Part shown: positions 10,001 through 23,100 of the stretch, piece after piece
How the letters are laid out: each line of letters opens with the position of its first letter
How positions within the stretch are numbered: position 1 is the first letter of the stretch
DNA from: Climacteris rufus
Taxonomy: Eukaryota > Chordata > Aves > Passeriformes > Climacteridae
Length of the DNA stretch: 64,000 nucleotides
Assembly (NCBI GenBank): GCA_013398175.1
Contig: VZRZ01008263.1
Span: forward strand, 328,142-392,141
Direction of reading: 5' to 3'
Notes under the pieces: generated by a model
Told to the model about the DNA's origin: nothing
Seen by the model: only the letters and a program-made list of their open reading frames with translations
The model's database searches: none
Position numbers and translations under genes: made by a program

Positions 10001-13000
10001 ATCTAATTATTCTGCCTGTGCACACATACACAGTCTTTTATACTGGAGTCAGTTGCCCTTGAAAACCTTCCCTTTCCACAACAGCAGAGCCTTCCTTTTT
10101 TTTAATCAAAGGTCTATAGCCAAAGCCCATAATTTCTTCCTGCCTTCCAATCCATCAGGACACACTAAGCTAAATGAACTACATGTGGAAGAGTGTGATG
10201 GCACCAGCAGGAAATAACAGTGGAGAGAAAAAGTAGCTTTTTACATTCTTCATGTGAAGTACTGAGGAGAGCACCTTCAATTTTCACATCAGTCAGTGTA
10301 CCAAGAGCAAACAGCATCGGTTGGAACTGGATCTTCAAGTGTGCAGGGAAGAGACTTAATAGTTATTCTTGTTTGGGAGGGGAAAATGGATATTTTTACT
10401 TTGAACAAATCCCAACTTTTTGTGCTAGAAGAGGGAGTGGGAGAAAAGAATACCAAATGGCAAAGAGCAGGGAACAAAGGTATAGGATGGTATAAATACA
10501 ATAAAGAGAGAGGAGATGAGGGACAAAAACCAACTGTAATGGGAGGTAGATGAAAGAAGAGTAACAGAACTACAGATGAAGTAAGGAAGTATATTAGTGA
10601 CCATTTATAGTATTTGGGTTTGTGTTTGATGTTTATTACAAAAAAGTTATGTTTAATTACTTTTAACTGATTAAAGACATATAAATGTAATTATTTTGAT
10701 AGCACTGTATTCCAGGCTAGATGCCTTCATGCTAAGATAGCAATTATTACTAGATAGTAATTTGCAGTCTTGCTCCTCTAAATGCTAAATTAAGTTTTCA
10801 TCTGCACATACAGGTTAAAGCAGTTTATACCAACTTGATTTCCCCACAAAGTGTTGATTATGAGTTTTTCATGTACTTTTGGATGAAGGCCCAGTTGAAT
10901 GAGGAATTTGGTCTGCTGTACTCATTGAAGAAAACAGCAGAACTCTAATAACATTATGACCCAAGTTTGCATGCTTGATACACTGCCAGGTTAGAATCTG
11001 TTCCTAAAAAACAAATTGTTAAAAATCACAGTTTTTTTCTCTACCAGGTTATTGCTTTGCCTTGTTTACAAAATACTTGTGTAATTAATTTCATTTTCTT
11101 TCTTCCTCTTTTTTTTTTTTTTTTCTCTTTTATCTCTAGCAAACAGGAACTGGAGAAATATCAGTATGAATGCTTAGAAGTGAAATGCTGACACAGTGGA
11201 AAGTCTTAGGAGTTTGGGGTTTTGTTGGGTTGCTGGTGTTTGGTGGTTTTTTTAGTTAAAATGCCAGGTTTTATCCTACTTGACAGTACATACAATGTCA
11301 TGAGAAAAGAGAGAATGCCATTTCTTTTCCTTTTCTTCCAAGAATGAAAAACAATGGTTGTATGAAAGTTCTGCAAAAGACTTGATATTCAGGAATGGAT
11401 CGGTTTTGCTACAGTAGTATCAAAGGAGAAACTGGGAACTGAACCTTTATGTATCCAGTTCTGAGACTGCCAGTGTGTATCTCACAGTTTGCACAACAAA
11501 CTGCCTCCCGTGGATTTGTCTGTGCCAATCTTTCAAAACACTCCCTGGTTCCTTAATTTCTCCAACAAATCTTTGCCATTTGCTCTAAACATATTTAACC
11601 TGGAACTTGACAAAATTTACAAAACATGTTGAAATGCTTTATTGATTCAGTGAGGTTTGACTTCCTATTAGTTTTGCAGCTGTCACCATTTCATGTCTAA
11701 CACACTTAGATTAGAGGAGGCACGGGAGTATCAGTTACTGAGATATGTCTTGTGTTTCAGGCTGATTGCAGTGCTTGTGTCAGGATGCTAGAGACTGGGT
11801 GTTCCCAAAACAACAATGCAGTTTGCCTACAACAGTATTTATTTCTTTTTTTTGTCCGTGGAAGGGCTGTTCTTTGTCTGTTGGGAATAAGGCTGAGGGT
11901 TGCAGCATAGCTAGTGCAGCTGACCAAGCTTTTTTCCCCAGTTCTCAAAGGAAAGTGAAAGGGGAAAAAAAATAGACCAATTTGGATTGTGTCACAGAAA
12001 TGGCCTCTCACATAACCTTTCGCCAGCAGGGCTTGGCTCAAGTAGACAAGGCAGCAGCCAGAATTGTGAGCTTCTTCGTATAGGCTGTGTTGGGGCAGCT
12101 CTTTAAAACTTCTCTTATGTCAAATAAACAGTGAATCATTCCTTGGTTCATTTGAGACTTTGTTTTCAGTTATCAAAAAAACACTATAAATTGTGCATGC
12201 CCAGTAGGTCGGGTCAGAAGATAGATATCTTTGTATTTTTTTCTGAAAAATGCTTTGATCTGCTTTTTCTCTTTCCTCTTTGAAGGTGTTCTGACAGCAC
12301 CTCTTTCTTTGGTTCTAAAAGGTTGCCCTCACAGCAGTTTGAATGAACCAGTGTCCCTATGAGATAACGAACATCAGAGAATTTAGTGGAAGAATCCCTT
12401 ACTTTATCACACTATTCATTATATCTTTTGGGAGACTGTTAAGCCAGCATTATTCCCCGAGTGTGCTATAGTTTACATGTGGAAAAAGGTTTTCCATATG
12501 CTGCTTGACAACATGAGACATAATTGTATATGTGGCAAAATGTTTCTGGACTCTTCACTTCAGGAGGCATTTTTTTTAGATTTTGTAATGATATGGCTAG
12601 CATTGGAGGGGAGGAACGGGAAGGAGGGGAGGAGGATGATGAAGTCCTAACTGGTCTTTCTGTAATACTTGGGATTTCAGTTGTGTTCAGTAATTCTCCA
12701 CTGTTGGTACACTTACTTGTGCCGGACAGCAGTAACTGAAATGTCAATTGATTTTTACAGCAGCCCAATCCAGTATTCTGGCATTTAATGTAGGCCACAT
12801 TCAGCAAAAGTAAACAGAAACTGGATAAAGGTAAATTGTATTAGTACTTAGATGACTGTGATGAAATGGGAAATTCTCTGTTTGTCTTAAGGTACCAAAC
12901 TCCAGTTTGCTTGCGCTCCTCTGAGGCATGAAAGTAACATGTACAGGGGTGGACCTTATGGTGGGATTGCTCCCAACACACTTAGTGCAAGGTTACTCTC

Positions 13001-13271
13001 AGCTTGTATGTGACAGTGAGCCAACAGGCAGACGTGGTCCCACAGAAGGGACCAGCTCAGCTCATGCTCACACCCCAGGGATGAGCACGCCAGCCACAGC
13101 AAGGTAGGAGGTAGGCAGAGTATTTACATGTAATGCAGTGCTGTCACAGAGCTAATCTGTTAAGTATCATGCACCATGCACAGGGTTGCAAATGTGTGGC
13201 ACAGAACTCTGTAAGCCTCCTGGCTCAAACTTGGAGAAAAACATAGCTGGCTTGCCGATGCTGATGGTTAA

Positions 13272-13500
13272 TCACAGAATATTCTGAGTTGGAAGGGACA
13301 CATGGCAAGCCTGTGGGCATAACTAAGTTATCCCATGTTTGATGCAGCATGTGTTGGAACTGTCTACTTTGTGTTTTTCTGTGTAAAATAACACTGGGTA
13401 TCTGAGCATCATCACTACATCCACCAGCACAGACTGGGCCAGTTCTGGTTAAAAAACCCAAAGGGCCAGTGCTGACTCCACATATGACCTGCACCACACA
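13272..13500 (-). mobile_element. CR1 LINE fragment, minus orientation
   Basis: It starts ATCACAGAATATTCTGAGTT followed by GGAAGGGACACATGGCAAGC, the reverse complement of the CR1 3' end. Similarity fades towards 13500, after TGCACCACACAAGTGC. Confidence 0.8.
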
Positions 13501-16500
13501 AGTGCTTCACCCCGCTCGCTGCAGCAGTGCAGGCTGCTGGGGTGGGAGTGCGGCATTTCTTCCTTCTTCCCCTCCCCTCTGCATGTAACTGGGGTATTTA
13601 GTCAGCCTCTGTTTAATATGCATACTTCTCTCTTGGCTGTTCCCCAAACTCAAAGGAGTGCACTGCTTTCCTCAACCAAGGGCTTGTCTAAACAACGGTG
13701 TTCTGGCTGCTTTAACGAGTGTTGTTCAAGTGCTAAATTCCCCTAAGCCTTGTGGAGTTACATTAGTACAAATGCTGCTGTTTGGGAAGCAGTATCTGCT
13801 TTAAAGCACCTCTCTAGTGCTGTGTACTAGGTGTCCACGGCAGCAGCAGCATGGAATAAGAGAGTGGTTTAAGCTTGCTGTATAAGACTTTTTAAAAAGC
13901 AAATTTAAAAAGCAAACCTGGTTGTGATGGTTTTATAGAAACTTAAATACTAAGTTGAAAAAGGGGGAAAAGTTGATGGTAGGGCAGTTGACGTTCAAAC
14001 ATACGTCAAGCTACTTAATTATTTCCTGATAGGTTTCTTGTTGCAGTGGGCTGGAAGTGGCCAGGATGTTTAGTGATGTCTTGCTGGTGCAGAGGGCCTT
14101 GGTCCTTTTCCTGGCACGCATCTCCTTGCCTGCAGTCTGCAGTGTTGTAGACATTCCTCCTGTGCAGTGTGGTTGCTATAAACTATATTTACCTGCTAAG
14201 ATATTAGGACTTACCTACACCAGAGCACATCTACCAGAGTAATTATGCTGACAGAGCCTATAGCAACCATTCCCTCAGCCTACTTCACACAGCCTCTGTA
14301 TCTGAGGAAGCTGTGGTAAAGCAAGGCACCCATAACTGTGTCTGCAGCAGAGTTTCTGCAAACACAGGTGTCTCGGTCCTGTGGTGTTTTTTTCACACCC
14401 TTTGCTGAGCCTGTGATCTTAGGAGCAGCTTGGGGAGCTCCCCCCTCCAGGTGCAGGGTGTGTGTTACCCTTTGCTGTGCTGGCAAAGTTGTGGGGTTTT
14501 GTACTGAAGCCCACACCGGATTAGCTGGATCACCACCACCAGGCAGGTGAGCTACCCTCTTCTCTTTTCACTTCCCTTTGGCTTCACTTGCAGAACTAAA
14601 GGGTTTTTATTTCCCCTTCTGCCAAATAGGTGTCCCCCGTGTCCCCCCACCTTTTTGTTACTGAGCTTGTTCACAAATTCTCAGATTTTCTGGTGCTTTA
14701 TTCCCTCCCTCTTTTGTTCATTATTTGCTTTGGATCACCACCCTCCTTACAACTGTCCACAGACCCATCTCCTTGGAAACAGCAAAGCTTGTTTATGTGA
14801 AAGTAATAAGGAAACTAATGGATGTGTAGCTGGGCTGGCAGGCCAGGGAGCCATGTTCCACTGGAGGATGTTGGAAAAGAGTCTCCACTTACACTGACTG
14901 CCAGAAGGTTGGATGGTGTGAGGAAAAACCACCTTCTTCCTCTGCTGTTTCCAAAGTTGCCTTCCTTTATTCACAACAGCAGCTTTTTGCATGCACATAT
15001 GTTCATTTTTATGGACCTTTTTGCTAGTCTTTTTCATCACCAGTGTGTGGGGGTTGAGTTGCAACAGGTAAAGTAAGTCTTACTTATCTCTTTTATGTGG
15101 AACTCCCTGCTGATGCACTGTGCCATGCCAGGACTGTCTCCTCTCCTGTCTTGGCCCTGACCACCTCTGTCGCCACAGGACTTTCCCATCCATATTTTGA
15201 GGTTTCTGCTGCTCCCTGCTTTGTGTCTTTCGCTGCCACTGCCCCTTGTGCTGTTGGACATGGCTGATAGGCCTGGCTGGCTGTTAAGGTCAGATGTCCC
15301 TGGTCTTTCCCAGTCCTCCAGGACAGAGCTGTGGAGGCCTATAAACAGCTTTTGTGGTCATGAACGTGACAGGGTCACCAGGTGGGACCTCCTACAAGAG
15401 ATAGTGGAGTGCCTGGCTGTCTGCTGCTGCTGACCCAGCACCAAGAGCTTGTGGCCTTGGCTTGGGTAGGATGGCAGTGGGGGCCCATGGAGAAGTGTTT
15501 GGAAAAGACCTGTGGCACAAGGGTAGCTGGATAGGTCCCTTCTTTGGGATCAGGGGACTGCTCTGAGTGTTGTGGTCTGCCTTGGGGCTGTTGGCACACA
15601 AAAGTGGTGCTGTTTGGGAGGCCCCAAGTCAAGCAGGCCCTGGCAAAGAAATACTCACGTTGATGTCTCTGTGATGACAACTTGGAGGAGGAAGGAAGGA
15701 CTTCTGTATACCTTTGGATGAGTGCATACCTTGAAGAGGCGGTGTGGGTGGAAGATGATTTTTTTTTGTTTGTTTTATATGGCCTTTGAAATGGGGCTGT
15801 ACGAGCTGCTCCTGGAAACTTTTTCTTTTTTTTTTTTATCCCCACCTGCCCAGTATGAATGGCTTTTCCTGGAGTGTGCTTCATCAGCAGGTTTCAGTCT
15901 TGGTCTGTTTCTTCCTTCTATTACTAGATTTCTTAGGGACTAACATCTGTAAATAACCTCACCCAAGTGGGAAGCCTGTTCCAGTTGCATGCCTGCACAA
16001 AGGGTATTGTAATTTTTATATCACTGAACCTTGAATAAACTGGTTTTCTATTAGTTGAAGCTGTATATACTGCTTATTTCTTACACTGTATCTAGTGAAA
16101 TGCTTGATACTACTTTGCTAGGTAATACTCCTGCTAGCTGCAGGATGATTTTAAACTTGCTTTAAACTCCTAGAGGTTGTATCAGCCTAAAGCACTTTCT
16201 GCAAGTTTCACTGTCCATGTCTTGTGTATCAGGGATAATTGCTATTTGACAGGGTGTGAGCTGTCTTCAAATGTGCTTCTCATAAAATAAAGAACGTGAA
16301 AGGGTGGGACAAAAAGCGTGAAGAAACGGGATTTAATACATACCCCTAATAATGGGGATAGTGCTGAGGATATTGCATGTTAAATATCCTGTTATCTCAA
16401 CACGAACCATGGAGAACTATGTTCTTATTATGTAATAATTGTACATTATTCTTCATGTGTGATTTGGTTTTACATCCAAAAACATGGGGAGAAGAACACT

Positions 16501-16782
16501 AAAGAGGCTGCAAATGGAAACAGGCTGTAGAACTTGGAATGCTTGGTCTTCAGGGAGCACTTCAAGGCAAGACATTGAAGTCTGTAAAACAGTTAGTAGA
16601 AAATGCTGTTAATACTTGGGTTTTAAAACAACAAAAATCAGCGTAAGTTATTAGAAAGCACCTAGAAAAATCTTGGAAAATTTTGTTTGGTCAAAGAAAG
16701 CTATGTTTGGTGTTATGAAAGGCGTTGTTTTGGAATTGCATTAAAATACAAGATTCATCTGGTGGGGTGTGGGTATTATTAC

Positions 16783-16850
16783 TATTGTTGTTGTTGTTGC
16801 TGCTGCTGTTGTTATTGTTACTTTTATTATTACTATTATTGTTACTATAC
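16783..16850. repeat. Trinucleotide-rich tract (TTG/CTG/TTA)n
   Basis: Interrupted GTT, GCT and ATT triplets run for about 65 bases, just over 100 bases upstream of the first CEP57L1 coding exon. It is an imperfect microsatellite in intron 1. Confidence 0.85.
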
Positions 16851-16962
16851 ACATGATCTGGTTTGATATAAACAGAGCCAGGGATAGCCCAGTTTCATAC
16901 TTTGAAAACTGTTGTGTAGTCTGTTAAAGAAATAATGGAATTAAATAGCTCTCTTTCTACAG

Positions 16963-17107
16963 GCTATGGATTCTGAATCAAAGAACAGTTTCATAGGAAG
17001 CTTTCTCCAGCCACCAGATCGGATGCTTCCTGCAGCCTTTGTTTATACAGAATCAAAGAAGCTGGCAGCTGCTGCTGGTGGCAGGCCTTCAATTTCAAAT
17101 AACCAAG
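16963..17107 (+). CDS. CEP57L1: CEP57L1 coding exon 1 (start codon)
   Basis: Acceptor TTTCTACAG|GCT and donor CCAAG|GTATAG. The ATG at 16966 opens MDSESKNSFIGSF, which aligns with the family N-terminus. The exon encodes residues 1-47, a basic, serine-rich head, and ends with one base of the next codon. Confidence 0.93.
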
Positions 17108-20100
17108 GTATAGCCAAAATATGTCCTTAAAGTGGTCTTTTTAATTGTTCCATGTGAAATCTCTTGAGCAAACTCCTCATCCTATTTTACTGAGTTCAAT
17201 GACTTGCTGTGATTATCAGAGTGACATTGAGACAGGATGTATATGTGTCCTGAGGGAGTAGTCTCCCTGAAGTCATACATCCAGAATGGAAAGCTCTGCA
17301 AGTCTTCTAACATCCTTATAAACTTTGGCTTTGAAATTTGTTTAGCTTAAAATCGTCAGACTTCCTCTGAAAGCAAAGGAGAATGCTTCAAACTCCACAG
17401 AAGCAGTTCATGACTTCAAATACAGTAAAGAAAAGATCATTAGTATGGTACACTGACTTGAAATGGGCTTTTTGTAGTGCTATTTGACTCCTTCCAGCTT
17501 AAAATCACTTCTAAAGTTTTTTGGGTGGTATGTTTCCTTGGGAGAACTTTGGAAAAATTCAGACTCTCAGGAAAGTTAGCAGGCTGAAAGTCAGTCCTTA
17601 TGAAACACAGGTCCACCATGGTTGTTGTGTGTATGAATGGGTGACTGCTCTGTGGAGCTCACAAAGCAAATGCTCAAATGGCTTAGCATATCTGGAGAGC
17701 CTGGTGGGTAATAAGGATACCCATACTCAGAATTACCGTCATGGACAACTTGGCAACATTGCACAGACATAGCCTGTGAGTGTGCATGTGACCATTGTTC
17801 TTCACTTGGAAAATCTGTGACTTCTGTAGCAATCTTATGTCACACAGAGGCTTTTTTAATTAAACTGTTCAGTTTAGTGTTATGTAGCTAAGTGTTTAAG
17901 GAAATGTTTGACATACCAATAGAAAGATAGTCCCACTTCATCTTTCTGCTTTCTGGTATTTGCTCTTTGTTTTGTTTCATTTTGTTTTGGGCTTTTGTTG
18001 TTGTTGTGTGTTTGGTTTTTGCTGTTGTGTGGTTTTGTTTGGTTTGGGGTTTTTTTTGTTCTTTTTTGTTTTTAATGGGGCTATGATAAGCTGATGAAAG
18101 TTGTTAAGAAGGTAGCAATGTTTGATGGGTATTCTTTTGATGAGAGAGTTTGGAGTAGGAAAACTACCAGTTACAAAATGTCAGAAAATTAGCTTGACTT
18201 GTTACAGAACATGTCTTAGACTTTCACAGTTGTGTATACTTCTTGGAGAGCTAGCAGACTTTCTTATAGCTGAAATTGCAACTTTTATTTTTGGCATAAT
18301 TTTGACACATACTGATTTGAGGCTAAAAGCAAAATCTTGCAGACTTGTTTCTATGGTTTAAAAAAATCATCAAATACAAGAAACTAGACATTGAGTCATT
18401 ACCTTTTAAAACAGTATTTAACATGTATCCTCTGCTAAATTGTACCCCCTATTCTGAGCGTGTTTTCTTTTTTTAATCTGTCCAGACCAGTTGTGTTACA
18501 CCACGATTTGTGATCTCATTTGGATACCTGTGTTCCCTGCTTCTGTGTAAGCAGAAGCCCCAGGGTTTATTGTTCTCTATTTGCCATGATTTCTTTGTGC
18601 TTGCAGCCATTTGGAGTGAAAACAGTTTTGTTCATAGGAACAGTGCTTCATAGCTCAGTTATGAAGGAAACATGTCCATTTTCTCCCATATATGTTCTGC
18701 ATATGTTAGTGTACACCTAGGGAATATATTTAATTTTAGGTGTGATCCTAGGAAGAAAACTTAGGTAGTATATTGCAATGTGAAGTGTTTTCTAATGATG
18801 ATAATCATCATCGCAATGGGAACAGTTACTTAAGTTGTAGCTGTTGCATTGTTTGCTAGCTGTAGTGGCAGCCCTGAAAACTCTTCAAGAAAAGATCCAC
18901 CATCTAGAGCTGGAGAAGTCACGTGCTGAAGATAATCTGTGGAGCCTCTCCAGAGCAGCTGCTCAGCACAAGAAGGTCTTAGAGCATGAATCCTGTGAGA
19001 AGGACACAGCACATCAAGAACTGATGCAACAGAGGAAAGGTATTTCTTTTGAATGATAAGGTGTAGCCGCAGCAACACTAAGACTGTAATATCCAAGGAG
19101 TGTTTTGTTTTGAAAAACTGTTGACCCTTTCATTTTTTGCTTCAGAACTGGGTAGAGACAGGAGCTTGATAATTGTGGATCTAAGTGAGTTATTTTTTAC
19201 ATACATCCACCCAGTATTGCATAAGCCATAAAGCAATTTTAAAGACTAAGCATGTTTCAGGTGGTGTGTCTAACTCCTACAATAAGCAAGCAGCTGCTTA
19301 CATAACACTGCTAACTTGAGAAAAGACAGGAGAAGAGAAGAAACCAGATTCTGGTTAGGTATCTGCTGACACAAATCAAAGTAACTGCAGTGCTCATGCC
19401 TTTGGAATTGAAATTAGGGACTAGCTTTGAAAAAACATTTTGATTCTTATGTCTTATATATAAAATACATTTTAACCACATGACTTGTTCAGACTGACAA
19501 AACTGTTCTTGCCTGGTTTGAAGACTGAGAACTCCTCAACGAGATGACAGTCTTACTAAATGTGTAGCTCCCTTTGTGTACTGAACGTCTTGTTTCTCTC
19601 TGTAGATGCAAGTGTGCAGTTAAATGCAGCACAATCCCGCTGCTCCCTGCTGGAGAAACAGCTGGATTACATGAGAAAAATGGTTTCCAGTGCAGAACTG
19701 GAAAAGAAAATGATTTTAGAACAACAGGTGAAGCCCTTTAGCATACTAAGAAAGTAGTGATATAGTCCAAAAGTAGAGAAATGCGCAGGATCCGAAGTTT
19801 TTTATGGCCATTATTTTTCCTCAGCTCTGCTCGGGCTGCTAGCAAACAGAAGCAATTTACTGTCTGACTGGCTGATGACAACTATTCAATGAATTGTATG
19901 AAAAGCTCCCTGGGTGGAACTCCTAATGAGCAAAACCATGCTAATACTTGCACGTTTGGTAGACAAAAAGGCTGCTGGAAGCTTAAGTCATCTTTGTCTG
20001 CCTGGTATTTTTCATCACTTTGCAATTTAAAAAATATGGAATTTAAACTAATTAAACACCTTTACTGTGGCATGGGGTGGTTTGGGGTTTTTTTTTGCTG

Positions 20101-23100
20101 TCTGAAACAATTTCAGTCAGTTGCCAACTCCATTCTTGCTTATTTTTTCCAGGCCCAGCTTCAGAAAAAGGAAGATCAGAACCGGTTGGAACTGCATGCA
20201 AAACTTGAAAAGCTTGAAATACTAGAAAAAGAGTGTCTTAAACTTACTGCTACTCAGAGAATTGCTGAAGTAAGCATGCATGGAATGACAGTCTGAAAGT
20301 CACTTGGTATAATTTTGTGGCATACTATTAATAGCACTAAGTTTTGCAAAAGTTACCTCTGTTAAAGCATGCCTGACTGAATGCCACCTTGGCTTCACGT
20401 GCATGAGTCTTTTTTCAGTCTGGGCTTTAAAAATTCCTACAGTCTTGTTTTGTCCCCACATTACAATTGCAAGCTCCTTCACACCTGATTCAGCATGACA
20501 AACTGAATTGTGACTAATCATTCTTGCCTTCAAATTCAGGACAAGATCAAACACTTAGAAGAAAAGCTTTGTAAAGAAGAGCATCAGCGTAAGCTAATAC
20601 AAGACAAAACTGCTCAGGTAGACTGAAAAGGTTTTATTTTATCCTATTTTTTAGTACTGAAGTAAGCTATTCTCTCTGTTCAAAATACTCTTCTTTTTTT
20701 AGTGCATTAAACTCCACATGCTTATGACCCAGGGAGAACTCCTGGAATACTACTTAGACCAGTTATAAACTACATATTAGAAAGCTTGCCAGGTGTGTTG
20801 CATGTCAATGAAGAAAGATTCTACTTGGGTTTGTATTAGTGATACAGTTCATCAGCCTCAACACTGCTCTAAGTGATCTCAGTAGAAAATTACTTTTTAG
20901 AAAATCTGCTACTAATTCAGATAACCGTAATTTACAGTAACTAGAAAGTGGTCACAAGGTTGGTCATTGTGTTTGTTTTCCTCCTTTTGTTAAGATCTGT
21001 AGAAATCTGATACATGGGGTTATACTTGGAAAAACATTCATTTGATGAAGATACATTCTTCATCAAATGAGATCTTGTATAATTCATTATTCTGTGAAGT
21101 CATAATCAGTTTGTTGGGCCACCGTCCACCTGAGAGGAATATTTGCCGAAGAGAGCAAAATCAAAGAAACCTTTTGTTAAAGGGCAAAGTAGTCACATTC
21201 CAAACTTCACTTTGTGGACAAGTAGCAGCCCTTTTGAAAGAGACCAGTTGTGGGGGAATTCCCTTGGGGTGGGGCATGAAGAGCTAAAGAGTAATATTGG
21301 AAGAATTTAAGCAAAGCTGATGCCTTAATTTAATTCATCACTGCTGTCAGCTTTTATACCTCATCCAAGGATGATGGGTTTTCATCAATCCAGGAAGCTT
21401 TAAATAACATGCAGATTTGTAGCCCAGATGTCTGACCACCTCCAGAATCCATCAGAGTGACACAGTTGAAAACTTGCAGGTTTTTCTGTTTCTTGCTCAG
21501 ACTGCTTGCTTCTGCAGAGCAAAAGGCCTAGTACAGAGATTTTATCTTCTGAGAAACATGGCAAGAATGACTTTCCCAGAGCAGATAGTCTGACTTTTGC
21601 AGTAGTCGAAACATTTGCTCAAGAAAGGTGCGGTAAACTGAGTTCTAAACTAGTATTAGTACCATTTTAATGCACTGCAGGATGGATTTAGGTCTGTTGG
21701 ATCTGGGCTGGGAAGCACAGGGTGTGGTGTGATTCACTTCCTTTTGATGACAGAAAAGCCAGAATATTCTCACTTCAGTGTTGGACCTCCAGCGTTGTTT
21801 AGCCGGAACTGTTACACATGCCAAAGCAAAGTCCTTGTCCTACATTTAATTGGAAATGATTATTATCTTGTTTATCATGGGCCTTGATATCAACTTTGAA
21901 CTACAGAGCAATCTGAGGCTTGTCCGGCAGGTTTGACCTCAATGTTACACAGACAGGCTTAGTTCTCTCAGTCCCCAGATTGAAAGAGCCAAATGTTCAT
22001 ATTATTTGGATTTTATGATCAGATCCTCAGCATGTGGCAGGATTGGCTTATCTCAGTTACTGGTTGTCACAGTGGAAAAATACAGCTGCTGCTGCAGTTG
22101 AATATGAAAATGAGGAATACTAAGACAGGGCTGCAAGATCTGCCTGATCCTGCCTTCCTGGTAATCTGTTCAGTTTTTAAGAGTAGCTTATGTCTTCCAA
22201 GCAGGACAGTTAATAGTGCCCTTAATTGCTTCTTATCCATGCATGAAAGAGGGAATTAATTAAACCATGCTATTTCATACTTCTAATACTACATTAAATG
22301 GCTGCTTTCTTTTTTGCTTATTACCACAGCAGCAAACGGGATTTGATATAAACAGAATTTTGATATCTTCAGTAACATCTCAACATGAACCTGAAAAGGA
22401 AAATGGGAAGAACAAAAAACCTAAGAAGGTAACATGGAAATTTTTATTAGCATACTGTTGTTGATAGCATCTGACTCACACAGAGATTGGAATTTGTGAA
22501 AAATGGTGATGTAAGAGGCATTTGATTCAATTTCTGAACTTTACTCCACTTCCAAAGTGACAAACAGTGCAAAATAACTCTTTTTTAAATTTTATTTTTG
22601 TGTCCTTCAGTAATTAAAATGGTACTAGGGCTGGTAGGGCCTCACCGGAAAACCTTCCCTTCCCAGCTTGACAATAACCTCTGTTGAAGTCTTATTGCCA
22701 TTCCCCATGTCCTGTCTTGCTGCCTTTCAGTGTAACTGGCAAAATTAGTTTCCAAAGAAGCTTTAACTCAGCATCTTAAGATGGTGTGTTTTGGGGGGAT
22801 TGCTGAAATCAAGAGAATTCATTCTGCAGCACATGTTACAAATCAGTCAAAATTTTGCAACTGTGGTTTTGAAAACTTAAGTAAAAAAGGTTCAACTTCT
22901 TTAATGTCAGCCAAATTGTCCTACTATCTCCTACATGCATATGGAATAAAATTTACTTGTGTCAGCTATTGGAAAGTCTTACTTGTTACACATACAGGAG
23001 GGAAATTATTTCTATTAAACCAGAAGAAAACAGAGGTGATGCATTTCACTGTGTATTTACTTGATTTTTACTTATTAAAAAATAAAGTTTAATGTTGTAC

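Larger units (their letters stand above)
2678..16962 (+). other. CEP57L1: CEP57L1 intron 1, about 14 kb
   Basis: No coding exon with convincing splice sites and protein-like composition was found between the putative leader exon and the exon at 16963. The intron contains CR1 copies at 3083-3452, 5692-7024 and 13272-13500, a solo LTR at 6021-6429 and a short trinucleotide tract near 16783-16850. Longer open frames (for example 3783-4142, 9855-10217, 14547-14897 and 15375-15884) are low-complexity or repeat-derived and resemble no family I know. Confidence 0.55.

Noticed and set aside
12595..12645. Purine- and G-rich tract that might form a G-quadruplex
   Set aside because: Only three runs of three or more G, so it does not meet the usual four-run pattern.
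15375..15884. 169-codon minus-strand ORF in CEP57L1 intron 1
   Set aside because: Includes a poly-lysine run from a poly-T tract, has no homologous look and no splice context.
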